Source of the DNA: Nocardioides sp. R-C-SC26
Lineage (GTDB): Bacteria; Actinomycetota; Actinomycetes; Propionibacteriales; Nocardioidaceae
Length of the DNA stretch: 64,000 nucleotides
Reading direction: 5' to 3'
Assembly (NCBI RefSeq): GCF_021246465.1
Contig: NZ_JAHRHK010000002.1
Coordinates: 1 to 64,000 of the forward strand
Part shown: positions 1 to 9,044 of the stretch, in pieces
Layout: each line of letters begins with the position of its first letter
Numbering within the stretch: the first letter of the stretch is position 1
Notes under the pieces: model-generated
Told to the model about the DNA's origin: nothing
Databases searched by the model: none
The model's input: only the letters and a program-made list of their open reading frames with translations
Made by a program: the position numbers and the translations under genes

Positions 1-219
1 GCAATGGGATTCCGCGTCGTTCGCAGCGTGAGCCGGGTGGGTGGTGCCGGGAGAATGGCGTGACCCCGCCTCCAGGGTCGTTCCAGGCTGGGATGTCGAT
101 GACCCCCGGCGGCAACTGACAGCTATCTCGTAGGATCAGCCGGCTTGGCCGCCCGGGACGCAGTCCCGCCGCGACCGAGCCGAACCACACCGTTCCACTA
201 GACCTGGGAGACCCGACAG
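1..219 (+). promoter_or_regulatory. Leader of the mce operon; possible end of an upstream gene
   Basis: Frame 1 is open from the window edge to a TGA at 61-63, so the first bases may be the end of an upstream gene, but frame 3 is also open to about 119 and nothing identifies either. A TAGGAT hexamer at 131-136 is a possible -10 element for the mce operon, with no convincing -35 box. A GGGAG ribosome binding site at 206-210 precedes the GTG start of the first permease. Confidence 0.3.
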
Positions 220-1005
220 GTGGCTTCGCTCACCGCGACACGTGCGCTCGCGCCCTTCAGCGCCGCGGGCAACCTCTTCGCGTTCGCGCTCGACGTGCTG
301 CGCGCGCTGTTCCGCCGACCCTTCCAACTGCGCGAGTTCATCCAGCAGGCCTGGTTCATCGCCTCGGTCACGATCATCCCGACGGCGCTGGTGGCCATCC
401 CGTTCGGTGCGGTGATCGCACTCCAGGTCGGCGCCCTCATCAAGCAGTTCGGTGCCCAGTCGTTCACCGGCTCGGCCTCGGTGCTCGCCGTCATCCAGCA
501 GGCAGGTCCGATCGCCACGGCGCTGTTGATCGCGGGCGCCGGGGGTTCGGCCATCGCGGCCGACCTCGGCGCGCGGAAGATCCGCGAGGAGCTCGACGCG
601 ATGATGGTGCTGGGCATCGACCCGATCCAGCGCCTCGTCGTGCCGCGCGTGCTGGCCTGCATGCTCGTCGCGGTCTTCCTCAACGGCATGGTCAGCGTCG
701 TCGGTGTCGCGGGTGGCTACGTGTTCAACGTGGTGCTGCAGGACGGCACCCCTGGCGCCTACCTCGCCAGCTTCACAGCGCTGGCTCAGCTCCCCGACAT
801 CTGGGTCGGCATGGTCAAGGCCCTGATCTTCGGTCTCATCGCCGCGATCGTGGCCTCCTACAAGGGCATGAACGCCGGCGGTGGCCCCAAGGGCGTGGGC
901 GACGCCGTGAACGAGTCGGTCGTCATCACGTTCCTGCTGCTCTTCGTCGTCAACTTCATCCTCAGCACGGTGTACCTCGAACTCGTGCCCCCGAAGACAG
1001 GCTGA
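220..1005 (+). CDS. yrbEA: MCE-system permease YrbEA (MlaE family)
   Basis: Integral membrane permease of an Mce lipid importer, 261 residues, the usual length for the MlaE family. Hydrophobic segments run through the whole protein. The conserved cytoplasmic loop EELDAMMVLGIDP (about residues 126-138), thought to contact the Mce ATPase, is present. The GTG start has a GGGAG site 9 nt upstream. It begins a ten-gene run with gaps of 0-18 nt or short overlaps, and the next gene is its paralogue YrbEB, the standard arrangement of mycobacterial mce operons. By family knowledge YrbEA and YrbEB form the inner-membrane heterodimer that moves lipids or sterols collected by the MCE proteins. The substrate cannot be read from the sequence. 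No MceG/MlaF ATPase lies in the window. Confidence 0.93.
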   Translation: MASLTATRALAPFSAAGNLFAFALDVLRALFRRPFQLREFIQQAWFIASVTIIPTALVAIPFGAVIALQVGALIKQFGAQSFTGSASVLAVIQQAGPIATALLIAGAGGSAIAADLGARKIREELDAMMVLGIDPIQRLVVPRVLACMLVAVFLNGMVSVVGVAGGYVFNVVLQDGTPGAYLASFTALAQLPDIWVGMVKALIFGLIAAIVASYKGMNAGGGPKGVGDAVNESVVITFLLLFVVNFILSTVYLELVPPKTG

Positions 1006-1010
1006 CGGCG

Positions 1011-1838
1011 ATGGCGAACTTCAAGGCGGTCTACCAGAAGCCGATGAGCGCCCTGGACGACATGGGCGTCCAGCTGGCGTTCTACCTGCGCGCGCTGGCG
1101 GCCACGCCTCGCTCGATCCTTCGCTACCCGCGCGAGATCCTGCGGATCCTGGCCGAGGTCACCCTCGGGTCGGGTGCGCTCGCGGTCATCGGCGGCACGG
1201 TCGGCGTGATCATCGGCATGACCTTCTTCACCGGTGCCCAGGTCGGCCTCTCCGGATACGCCGCGCTCGACCAGCTCGGCACCGCGAACCTGGCCGGCTT
1301 CGTCTCGGCGTACTTCAACACCCGCGAGATCGCACCGCTGGTCGCGGGCATCGCGCTCGCGGCGACCGTCGGCTGCGGCTTCACCGCGCAGCTCGGTGCG
1401 ATGCGGATCTCCGAGGAGGTCGACGCCCTCGAGGTGATGGCCATCCCGTCGATGCCGTTCCTCGTCACCACCCGGATCGTCGGTGGCCTGATCGCGATCA
1501 TCCCGCTCTACGTCGTGGGGCTGCTCTCGTCCTACTTGGCGGCACGCCTGGTCGTGACCGGTTTCTACGGCCAGTCGACCGGTACCTACGACCAGACGTT
1601 CAACATGTATCTCCCAGCCGTCGACGTGCTGTGGTCCTTCGGGAAGGTCCTGGTCTTCGCCGTCGTCGTCATCCTGATCCACTGCTACTACGGCTACACG
1701 GCCTCAGGCGGCCCGGCAGGAGTCGGCGTGGCCGTGGGACGTGCCGTCCGCACCAGCATCGTGGCCATCAACGTCATCGACCTGCTCCTGTCGATGGCGA
1801 TCTGGGGGACCACCGTCACCGTGAGATTGGCGGGATAG
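1011..1838 (+). CDS. yrbEB: MCE-system permease YrbEB (MlaE family)
   Basis: Second MlaE-family permease, 275 residues, starting 5 nt after yrbEA ends. It shares the family loop in the form EEVDALEVMAIPSMPF and ends with the typical GGPAGVGVAVG stretch before a last membrane span. It is expected to dimerise with YrbEA as the membrane core of the Mce transporter. The ATG follows 'ctgacggcg' with little Shine-Dalgarno character, so translation is probably coupled to yrbEA. Next gene starts 4 nt downstream. Confidence 0.93.
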   Translation: MANFKAVYQKPMSALDDMGVQLAFYLRALAATPRSILRYPREILRILAEVTLGSGALAVIGGTVGVIIGMTFFTGAQVGLSGYAALDQLGTANLAGFVSAYFNTREIAPLVAGIALAATVGCGFTAQLGAMRISEEVDALEVMAIPSMPFLVTTRIVGGLIAIIPLYVVGLLSSYLAARLVVTGFYGQSTGTYDQTFNMYLPAVDVLWSFGKVLVFAVVVILIHCYYGYTASGGPAGVGVAVGRAVRTSIVAINVIDLLLSMAIWGTTVTVRLAG

Positions 1839-1842
1839 CGCC

Positions 1843-3138
1843 ATGAATGCAGTCCTTCGCATGCACAAGACGCTCGGCATCGTGTTCATCGCGTTGCTGG
1901 TCCTCTCGGCCTACCTGACCTACGCGGTCTTCACCAAGAAGTTCGCCAGCTACGAGGAGGTGACGCTCCGTACCTCGAACATCGGCCTTCAATTGCCTCA
2001 GCGCGCCGACGTGAAGGTACGCGGCGTGATCGTCGGCGAGGTGCTGGACTTCCGCTCGACCGAAGCCGGCGCCGAGGTGACCCTGGGTCTCTACCCCGAC
2101 AAGGCCGACCTCGTCGACCGACGGGTCACCGGGTCGATCCTGCCCAAGACCCTCTTCGGCGAGAAGTACGTCTCCCTGGTGCCGCCCGGCGGCGCGATCG
2201 AGCCGATCCGGGCCGGCGCCGTCATCGAGAAGAGCCAGGTCAGCGTCGAGGTCGAGCGCGTGCTCTCCGACCTGTACCCGTTGCTCACCGCCGTGCAGCC
2301 CGATCAGCTCAACCTGACGCTGACCGCGGTGGCGAACGCCCTCGAGGGCCGCGGCGAGCTGCTCGGCGAGAACCTCGAGACTCTCGACTCCTACCTCAAG
2401 CGGTTCAACCCCGAACTGCCGACGCTCGTGGAGGACCTGCGCAAGACGGCGGAGGTCTCCGATGTGTACGCGGACGTGCTGCCCGAGGTCGCGACGATCC
2501 TCGACAACACGATCACCACCACCCAGACGCTCGAGACGCGTGAGCAGAAGCTCAACCAGCTCTTCCGCGACGTCGCCGGTCTCGCCGGCTCCGCGCGTGT
2601 CTTCCTCGACGACAACGAGGACAACCTGGTGAGGTTCGCCGAACTGAGCACCGCGACGCTGCGGGTGCTCTCGCGCTACTCCTCGGTCTTCCCCTGCCTG
2701 GCCGGTGGCCTGGTCAACGCCGGGAAGCTCGAGGCCGAGGCGTTCCGCAACTACAAGCTCCACATCGTGTTGGAGACGCTGCCGCGCCAGCCGCGCGCCT
2801 ACGACGCGAATGACGTGCCCGTGATCGGTGAGAACCGCGGTCCGAACTGCCTGCACCTGCCCAATCCGCCGTGGAGCCAGTCGAACCCGAACAAGCGGGT
2901 TCCGAACTTCAACGACGGCGTCAACCGGCCGACGGGCAAGGGCACCTCGCGGGTCGCGCCCGAGTACGCCCAGTACGCCGTCGTCGACGGCGAGGGTTAC
3001 GTCGGCAGCGCGGCCGAGGCCGAGCTCTACCGCTCACTGGTGGCGCCGACCTACGGCGTGAACGCGGACGAGGTCGACGACCTGGGCTCGCTGCTGCTGG
3101 GACCGATGGCTCGGGGGGCGACGGTGACGACGCGATGA
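1843..3138 (+). CDS. mceA: MCE family protein, MceA position
   Basis: First of six MCE-domain proteins, 431 residues. One N-terminal membrane anchor (about residues 10-30, GIVFIALLVLSAYLTYAVF) is followed by the MCE domain (about 38-115, with VKVRGVIVGEV and LPKTLFGEKYVSL), a helical region (about 140-280) and a C-terminal tail rich in Pro and Asn. Family knowledge: these proteins form a hexameric periplasmic tube that passes lipids to the YrbE permease. Position directly after yrbEB matches mceA in mycobacteria, and the longer C-terminal tail also fits MceA. The stop codon overlaps the next ATG (ATGA), indicating translational coupling. Confidence 0.92.
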   Translation: MNAVLRMHKTLGIVFIALLVLSAYLTYAVFTKKFASYEEVTLRTSNIGLQLPQRADVKVRGVIVGEVLDFRSTEAGAEVTLGLYPDKADLVDRRVTGSILPKTLFGEKYVSLVPPGGAIEPIRAGAVIEKSQVSVEVERVLSDLYPLLTAVQPDQLNLTLTAVANALEGRGELLGENLETLDSYLKRFNPELPTLVEDLRKTAEVSDVYADVLPEVATILDNTITTTQTLETREQKLNQLFRDVAGLAGSARVFLDDNEDNLVRFAELSTATLRVLSRYSSVFPCLAGGLVNAGKLEAEAFRNYKLHIVLETLPRQPRAYDANDVPVIGENRGPNCLHLPNPPWSQSNPNKRVPNFNDGVNRPTGKGTSRVAPEYAQYAVVDGEGYVGSAAEAELYRSLVAPTYGVNADEVDDLGSLLLGPMARGATVTTR

Positions 3139-4166
3139 AGTTGCTCGACAAGAAGACCAGCGTCGATCTGGTCAAGCTCGTGGTGTTCCTCGTGGTCACC
3201 GCACTGGCGACCAGCATCCTGGTGATCACGATCGGCAACCTCGGCTTCGGCGGCTCGCAGCAGTACCGGGCCGTCTTCTCCGACGTGACCGGCGTGGTGA
3301 AGGGCGACGACGTCCGTGTGGCCGGCGTGAAGGTGGGCACGGTCAAGGACATCGAGATCATCGATCGCGACCGCGCGCGGCTCACGTTCACCGTCGAGGA
3401 AGGGACCCCGTTGACGACGTCGACGGCGGCCGCGATCCGCTACCGCAACCTGGTCGGTCAGCGCTATCTCGCGCTGACGCCGGAGCCCGGTGACGGCAGC
3501 CTTCTCGACGCAGGTGCGACCATCCCCGTCGACCAGACGACGCCCGCGCTCGACCTGTCGGTGCTCTTCAACGGGTTCAAGCCCCTCTTCCAGGCGCTTT
3601 CGCCCGACGACCTGAACACGTTCTCGTTCGAGATCATCCAGGTCTTCCAGGGCGAGGGCGGCACGCTGGAGAACCTCCTGCGCAGCACCGCCTCGGTCAC
3701 CCAGACCCTGGCCGACCGGGACGACGTCATCGGCGATCTGCTCGAGAACCTGGACTATGTGCTGGACCACATCGCCGACCGTGACGACCAGCTCACGGAC
3801 CTGATCGTGAGCTACCGCGACCTGGTGCGTGGGCTTCGTGCCGACCGCGAGGCGATCTTCGGCTCGTTGGACCAGATCAGCCAGCTGTCGGTGCAGACGG
3901 CCGACCTGGTCAAGGGCATCCGTGCTCCGTTCGTCGAGGACATCAAGCAGCTGCGTCGTCTGACCACGAACATCGACCGGAACAAGGCGGAGCTCGACCG
4001 TGCTCTTCAGGTGCTCCCGATCAAGCTCAACAAGATCGGACGCACGGCGATCTACGGCTCGTGGTTCAACTTCTTCCTGTGTGACTTCAAGGGTCGCGTC
4101 AAGCTCCCCGGAGTCACTGTCCCCGTCAACTACACCGTCGGCGCCAAGCGCTGCGATCTCGGCTGA
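3135..4166 (+). CDS. mceB: MCE family protein, MceB position
   Basis: 343 residues when started at the ATG overlapping the previous stop codon by four bases. A longer upstream reading in the same frame runs inside the preceding gene and was rejected. Residues 10-33 form the membrane anchor (VKLVVFLVVTALATSILVITI). The MCE domain follows with the classic YRAVFSDVTGVVKGDDVRVAG core, then a long alpha-helical coiled region. The C-terminus (FFLCDFKGRVKLPGVTVPVN) is typical of MceB. It is the second subunit of the predicted hexamer. The gap to mceC is 18 nt and contains GGGGAG as a ribosome binding site. Confidence 0.92.
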   Translation: MKLLDKKTSVDLVKLVVFLVVTALATSILVITIGNLGFGGSQQYRAVFSDVTGVVKGDDVRVAGVKVGTVKDIEIIDRDRARLTFTVEEGTPLTTSTAAAIRYRNLVGQRYLALTPEPGDGSLLDAGATIPVDQTTPALDLSVLFNGFKPLFQALSPDDLNTFSFEIIQVFQGEGGTLENLLRSTASVTQTLADRDDVIGDLLENLDYVLDHIADRDDQLTDLIVSYRDLVRGLRADREAIFGSLDQISQLSVQTADLVKGIRAPFVEDIKQLRRLTTNIDRNKAELDRALQVLPIKLNKIGRTAIYGSWFNFFLCDFKGRVKLPGVTVPVNYTVGAKRCDLG

Positions 4167-4184
4167 GCGGGGAGTGATCGAGTC

Positions 4185-5162
4185 ATGAAGCCGTTCCGCG
4201 AACGCAATCCCGTCATCGTCGGCATGGTCAGCATCGGCGTGCTGGTGCTGCTGTTCGTCGCGACCTTCCGCCTGCAGGACCTCCCGATCATCGGGGGCGG
4301 CACCATCTATCGCGCCGACTTCTCCGAGGCCGGAGGCCTCAAGGAGGGTGACGAGGTGCGCATCGCCGGCGTCCGTGTGGGCAAGGTCGAGTCGATCGAG
4401 CTCGACGGTGACCACGTCGAAGTCGCCTTCAGGATCACCAGCGACGCCGAGTTCGGTCCCGACACCCGAGCGCAGGTCAAGGTGCAGACGATCCTCGGTT
4501 CGATGTTCCTGGCCCTCGAGCCCGAGGGCGAGGGCCAGCTCGACGCAGACGACGCGATCCCGCTGGAGCGCACGACGTCCTCCTTCGACGTCGTCGATGC
4601 CTTCTCCGGGCTGGCCGAGACCGCCGAGGACATCGACACCGACCAACTGGCCGACTCGCTGACGACCATCGCCGACCTGACGCGCACGACCCCGGAGTCC
4701 TTCCAGAAGGCGCTCGACGGCGTCTCCGCGCTCTCGGAGAACATCGCTGCCCGCGACGGCCAGATCAACTCGCTGCTGAAGAACCTCAACCGGGTCTCCG
4801 GGGTCCTGGACGAGCGCGACGACGACATCATCAAGCTGATGGAGGACTCCGACGTCCTCTTCCGCGAGCTGGTGGCGCGACGCGCCCAGGTCCACGATCT
4901 GCTGACCTCGACCGCGCAGCTCTCCGATGAGCTGACCCAGCTGGTGCGTGGATCGCGCGAGGATCTCGCACCCGCTCTGGCGAAGCTCGAGAGTGTGCTG
5001 GCGGTCCTCAACAAGAACGAGGACAACCTCGACAACAGCCTGCGGCTGATGGCGCCGTTCTACCGGGTCTTCGCGAGCACGCTGGGCAGCGGTCCGTGGT
5101 TCGACACGTTCATCTACAACCTGCCGCCCATCCCGAACATCCCGAACGGAGGAGTCAGCTGA
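4185..5162 (+). CDS. mceC: MCE family protein, MceC position
   Basis: 325 residues. An N-terminal anchor (about 11-28, VGMVSIGVLVLLFVATF) is followed by an MCE domain with YRADFSEAGGLKEGDEVRIAG and a helical region ending with the short GPWFDTFIYNLPPIPNIPNGG tail. It is the third subunit of the Mce lipid conduit. The start ATG is preceded by a GGGGAG site. The stop codon overlaps the mceD start (ATGA). The helical part has many regularly spaced Leu and acidic residues, as expected for the needle-forming region of MCE proteins. Confidence 0.92.
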   Translation: MKPFRERNPVIVGMVSIGVLVLLFVATFRLQDLPIIGGGTIYRADFSEAGGLKEGDEVRIAGVRVGKVESIELDGDHVEVAFRITSDAEFGPDTRAQVKVQTILGSMFLALEPEGEGQLDADDAIPLERTTSSFDVVDAFSGLAETAEDIDTDQLADSLTTIADLTRTTPESFQKALDGVSALSENIAARDGQINSLLKNLNRVSGVLDERDDDIIKLMEDSDVLFRELVARRAQVHDLLTSTAQLSDELTQLVRGSREDLAPALAKLESVLAVLNKNEDNLDNSLRLMAPFYRVFASTLGSGPWFDTFIYNLPPIPNIPNGGVS

Positions 5163-6298
5163 TGAACGCTCTCCGTCGGTTCCTGGTTCCGATCCTGGCC
5201 CTGGCCTTCGTGGTCGTCGCCGCCGTCGTCGTCTTCGGCGGTGGCAGTGACCAGCGCACGTTGACCGCCTACTTCCCGCGCACCATCGCGCTCTACGAGG
5301 GCAGCGACGTGCGCGTGCTCGGCGTTCCGATCGGCCACATCGAGGAGGTCACGCCCGACGGCACCCGCGTCAAGGTCGTGATGTCCTACGACGCCGACGT
5401 CAAGGTGCCGAGCACGGCCGAGGCCGTGATCATCTCGCCGTCGATCGTCGGCGACCGCTACGTCCAGCTCACGCCGGCGTACAAGAACGGCGACGTCCTC
5501 GAGGACGACGCCGTCATCGACGTCGGACGGACCGCCGTGCCGCTCGAGCTCGACGAGATCTACTCCAGCATCGATCGGCTGACGGTCGCGCTCGGCCCTG
5601 ACGGCGCCAACGCCGATGGCGCCCTGACCGACCTGCTGCAGCAGACCGCGAAGAACTTCGGCGGCCAGGGCGAGAAGTTCAACGAGACACTGAAGAACTT
5701 CAGCCGGCTCAGCGAGACGTTGGACGACAACAAGGAAGAGCTCTTCGGCTCGACGGCCGCGCTGCAGCGCTTCATCACCAAGCTCGCCGAGAACGACCAG
5801 ACCGTCCGTGACTTCAACAGCTCGCTCGGTCAGGCCTCCGAGGTGCTCTCCGCCGAGCGCGACGACCTCGCCCAGGCGCTGAAGTTCCTGGCGGTCGCGC
5901 TGGACGAGGTCGGGGGCTTCGTGGCGGAGAACCGCGCCTCGCTCGGTCGCAACATCCGCGGTCTCAACCGTGTGGCCAAGGTCCTGGTGCGCCAGCGCGC
6001 TGCGCTGGAGGAGACATTGGAGGTGGCGCCGCTGGCCCTGAACAACCTCCAGCTGACCTACAACCCCGACGCCGGCACGCTCGACACGAACGCCAACATC
6101 GGCAACCTCGAGCACGACCTCGTGAGCAACCCCAAGGACCTGCTGTGCGCGCTGATCTCCTCCAATGACGAGAGCGGCACCCTGTGCGACCTGATCAACA
6201 CGCTGCCGCTGCCCCGCGTGACGCCGTTCGGTACCGGCTCGTCCTCGGGTGCGGTCAGCGACCCGACGTTGGGTGGACTCGTGGAGGTGGCCCGATGA
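5162..6298 (+). CDS. mceD: MCE family protein, MceD position
   Basis: 378 residues from the ATG that overlaps the mceC stop; a same-frame extension upstream lies inside mceC and was rejected. The anchor is residues 7-27 (LVPILALAFVVVAAVVVFGGG), then an MCE domain with TAYFPRTIALYEGSDVRVLGVPIG and a helical region to about residue 300. The C-terminal tail has Cys pairs (LLCALI, GTLCDLINTLPLPR) like mycobacterial MceD. Fourth subunit of the predicted lipid-transfer hexamer. Stop overlaps the next start codon by four bases. Confidence 0.92.
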   Translation: MNALRRFLVPILALAFVVVAAVVVFGGGSDQRTLTAYFPRTIALYEGSDVRVLGVPIGHIEEVTPDGTRVKVVMSYDADVKVPSTAEAVIISPSIVGDRYVQLTPAYKNGDVLEDDAVIDVGRTAVPLELDEIYSSIDRLTVALGPDGANADGALTDLLQQTAKNFGGQGEKFNETLKNFSRLSETLDDNKEELFGSTAALQRFITKLAENDQTVRDFNSSLGQASEVLSAERDDLAQALKFLAVALDEVGGFVAENRASLGRNIRGLNRVAKVLVRQRAALEETLEVAPLALNNLQLTYNPDAGTLDTNANIGNLEHDLVSNPKDLLCALISSNDESGTLCDLINTLPLPRVTPFGTGSSSGAVSDPTLGGLVEVAR

Positions 6299-7746
6299 TC
6301 GGCACACGGAGGACGACCCGGCGTGCTGCCCGGGTCGGTGCGGTGGCCCTGGCCGGGGCACTCGCCCTGAGCGGGTGCGACTTCGATGTGTACCACCTGC
6401 CGCTGCCCGGAGGCACCGACGTCGGAAGCGACCCGATGACGGTGACCGCCGAGTTCAGCGATGTGCTGGACCTGGTTCCCCAGTCGACGGTGAAGGTGTC
6501 CGACGTCAGCGTCGGCAAGATCACCGACGTCGACCTGGACGGCTACACCGCCGTCGTCACGATGGAGTTGCGCAACGACGTCGACCTGCCCGAGGACACC
6601 GTCGCCGCCATCCGTCAGACCAGCCTGCTCGGCGAGAAGTTCGTCTCCCTCTCCGCACCCGCAGGGGGCGGCAGTGCCGAACGGCTCGCCGACGGCGACC
6701 GCATCGACCTCGACCGCACGGGCCGCAATCCGGAGGTCGAGGAGGTACTCGGCGCCCTGAGCATGGTGCTCGCGGGCGGCGGTGTGGCTCAGCTCAAGAC
6801 GATCACCACCGAGCTCGGCAAGGCACTCGAGGGTCGTGAGGACTCCGCCCGCTCCGTGCTCACCCAGATCGCCGACCTGATGGGCGAGCTCGACGACAAC
6901 AAGGACGACATCGTCGACGCGATCGAGTCGCTCAACCGACTCGCGGTCTCCGTGCGTCAGCAGCAGGACTCCATCGACGCCGCACTCGAGGAGCTGCCCA
7001 GTGCGCTGAGGTCGCTGGACAGCCAGCGCGAGGACCTCGTGAACATGCTCACCGCCCTCGACCGCCTCGGGCAGGTCGGAGTGCGGGTGATCAAGCGGTC
7101 CAAGGTCGCCACCATCCAGTCCTTCCGCCAGCTCCAGCCGGTGCTCACCCAGCTGGCCGACAGCGGCGACGACCTGGTGAACGCGTTCAACGTCTTCTTG
7201 ACCTTCCCATTCGTCGACGAGGTCGTCGGACGAGACCCGCAGGTGGCGCGCAACCTGCAGATGGGCGATTACACCAACCTGTCGGTCCAGCTCGACGTCG
7301 ACCTGGCCAACCTTCCCGATGTGCCGGGCCTGCCCTGCTTCGAGCTGGACGCCATCCCCGACGCACTGCCGATCGACCTCACCCGGCTGTGCACCGATGC
7401 GCAGGACGCCTTGGCCGACTGCCTGAACACGCCGTCCACGCGCACGTGTGCCGCACTTCCGGGCGGCCTGGTCCGCTCGGTGTGCAACTCGCTCCCGACC
7501 AAGATCCCGATCCTGTGCGGCGGTGGTCGCAAGACGGGTGCGTCGGGCAACGCGCGTGGCAACGGCAAGGACACCAAGGGCTGGGGGCTGCTCGGGGGCA
7601 TCGCCGATCTGCTCGGCGGTGGCCTGCTGGGCCGTGCACCGGTCGCGTCCTCGTCGCAGATGGCGGCCGACGCTCGGGTGGAGTCCTTGAAGCAGACCTA
7701 TGACCCGGCTCTGGTGAGCCTGCTCGCACCGGGAGCACTGCGATGA
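6295..7746 (+). CDS. mceE: MCE family lipoprotein, MceE position (LprK-like)
   Basis: 483 residues, starting at the ATG overlapping the mceD stop. The N-terminus is an arginine-rich signal peptide ending in a lipobox ALSGC (Cys at about residue 24), so it is probably lipid-anchored rather than spanning the membrane. The MCE domain follows (TAEFSDVLDLVPQSTVKVSDVSVG). The C-terminal third has several Cys residues (LPCFELD, RLCTDAQDALADC, RTCAALPGGLVRSVC) and a Gly/Lys-rich stretch. The fifth mce gene is the lipoprotein in mycobacterial operons, so order and type agree. Stop overlaps the next start (ATGA). Confidence 0.92.
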   Translation: MIGTRRTTRRAARVGAVALAGALALSGCDFDVYHLPLPGGTDVGSDPMTVTAEFSDVLDLVPQSTVKVSDVSVGKITDVDLDGYTAVVTMELRNDVDLPEDTVAAIRQTSLLGEKFVSLSAPAGGGSAERLADGDRIDLDRTGRNPEVEEVLGALSMVLAGGGVAQLKTITTELGKALEGREDSARSVLTQIADLMGELDDNKDDIVDAIESLNRLAVSVRQQQDSIDAALEELPSALRSLDSQREDLVNMLTALDRLGQVGVRVIKRSKVATIQSFRQLQPVLTQLADSGDDLVNAFNVFLTFPFVDEVVGRDPQVARNLQMGDYTNLSVQLDVDLANLPDVPGLPCFELDAIPDALPIDLTRLCTDAQDALADCLNTPSTRTCAALPGGLVRSVCNSLPTKIPILCGGGRKTGASGNARGNGKDTKGWGLLGGIADLLGGGLLGRAPVASSSQMAADARVESLKQTYDPALVSLLAPGALR

Positions 7747-9044
7747 TCACTCGTCGGACCAAGCTCCAGCTGTTGATCTTCGCGATCATCACAGCGGTGG
7801 GCGTGACCTACGTCGGGGCGCGGTACGCCCGGCTCGACAAGCTCGTGCGCGACGACAGCTACACCGTCGTCGCCTCGTTCAGCGACTCGGGCGGCATGTT
7901 CGCCGGTAGTCAGGTGACCTACCGCGGCGTCGCCGTCGGGAGCGTCGACAAGCTGGTCCTCACCGACGACGGCGTCGATGCCTATCTCGACATCGAGAAG
8001 TCGTGGGATGCGATCCCTGCGGACGCCAAGGCCGTGGTCGGGAACCGTTCGGCGATCGGTGAGCAGTACGTCGAGTTGCAGCCGCAGGTCGACGACGGCC
8101 CGTTCCTCGCCGAAGGCTCGACGATCGACGAGTCGATGACCGAGCTTCCGATCCAGACCGACGTACTGCTCGAGAATATCTCCAACACGGTCGAGTCGGT
8201 CGACCTCGACGCGCTGCGCACCTCGGTGAGCGAGCTCGGCAAGGCGTTCGGTGGGTCCGGGGAGGACCTCCAGCGGATCATCGACACCGGAACCTCCTTC
8301 ATCCAGGCCGCGGACGACAACTTCGAGATCACCCGCCAGCTGATCCGTGATGGCAACACCGTGCTCGACGGTCAGCTCGCGAGCGAGAGCGCTCTGCGCA
8401 CGTTCGCCTCGCAGCTCGCCCTCTTCAGCACCTCGCTGGCCGACGCCGACCCGGATCTGCGCAAGATCATCGACGACGGCTCCTTCGCCGCCAACCAGTT
8501 GCGCGGTTTCCTCGACGAGAACCGGGTCGAGTTCGGCGACCTGCTCAACAACCTGATCACCACCGGCGAGATCACGGTGCGCAACCTGCCGGGGATCCAG
8601 CAGGTGCTGGTGATCTACCCCTACGCGGTCGAGGGTGCGTTCACCGTCGTCTCCAAGGACAGCGACACCGGGCTCTACGATGCTCACTTCGGACTCATCA
8701 TCACCACGAACACGCCGTGTCACGGGGGATATGAGTCGACCGTGCGCCGCAGCCCCAGCGACGGGTCGAACCTGCCGATGAACACCAAGGCGGGCTGCAC
8801 CGAGCCGGCGACCAAGAGCAACGCGCGTGGTCCGCAGAACCTCCCGCAGAACCGCAACCGCGTGAGCACCGACTACGACCAGCCGGTGGCTGCCTTCGAC
8901 CCGGAGACCGGCGAGGTCACCTGGGCCGACGAGGCCGACCTCTCGACTCTGCCGACCCGAGGTGCAGCGACTACCGTGGCCCCGCGGACGAGCGGAGAGG
9001 AGTCCTGGACGTGGCTGTACCAGCAGCCGATGGTGGGTCCCTGA
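7743..9044 (+). CDS. mceF: MCE family protein, MceF position
   Basis: 433 residues, sixth and last MCE protein of the operon. The N-terminal anchor is about residues 9-28 (LLIFAIITAVGVTYVGARY). The MCE domain contains VVASFSDSGGMFAGSQVTYRGVAVG. The helical region is followed by a C-terminal domain with conserved-looking Cys residues (TPCHGGYESTVRR, KAGCTEPA) and a YDQPVAAFDPETGEV motif typical of MceF. The end of this gene overlaps the next start by 34 bases in another frame. Confidence 0.92.
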   Translation: MITRRTKLQLLIFAIITAVGVTYVGARYARLDKLVRDDSYTVVASFSDSGGMFAGSQVTYRGVAVGSVDKLVLTDDGVDAYLDIEKSWDAIPADAKAVVGNRSAIGEQYVELQPQVDDGPFLAEGSTIDESMTELPIQTDVLLENISNTVESVDLDALRTSVSELGKAFGGSGEDLQRIIDTGTSFIQAADDNFEITRQLIRDGNTVLDGQLASESALRTFASQLALFSTSLADADPDLRKIIDDGSFAANQLRGFLDENRVEFGDLLNNLITTGEITVRNLPGIQQVLVIYPYAVEGAFTVVSKDSDTGLYDAHFGLIITTNTPCHGGYESTVRRSPSDGSNLPMNTKAGCTEPATKSNARGPQNLPQNRNRVSTDYDQPVAAFDPETGEVTWADEADLSTLPTRGAATTVAPRTSGEESWTWLYQQPMVGP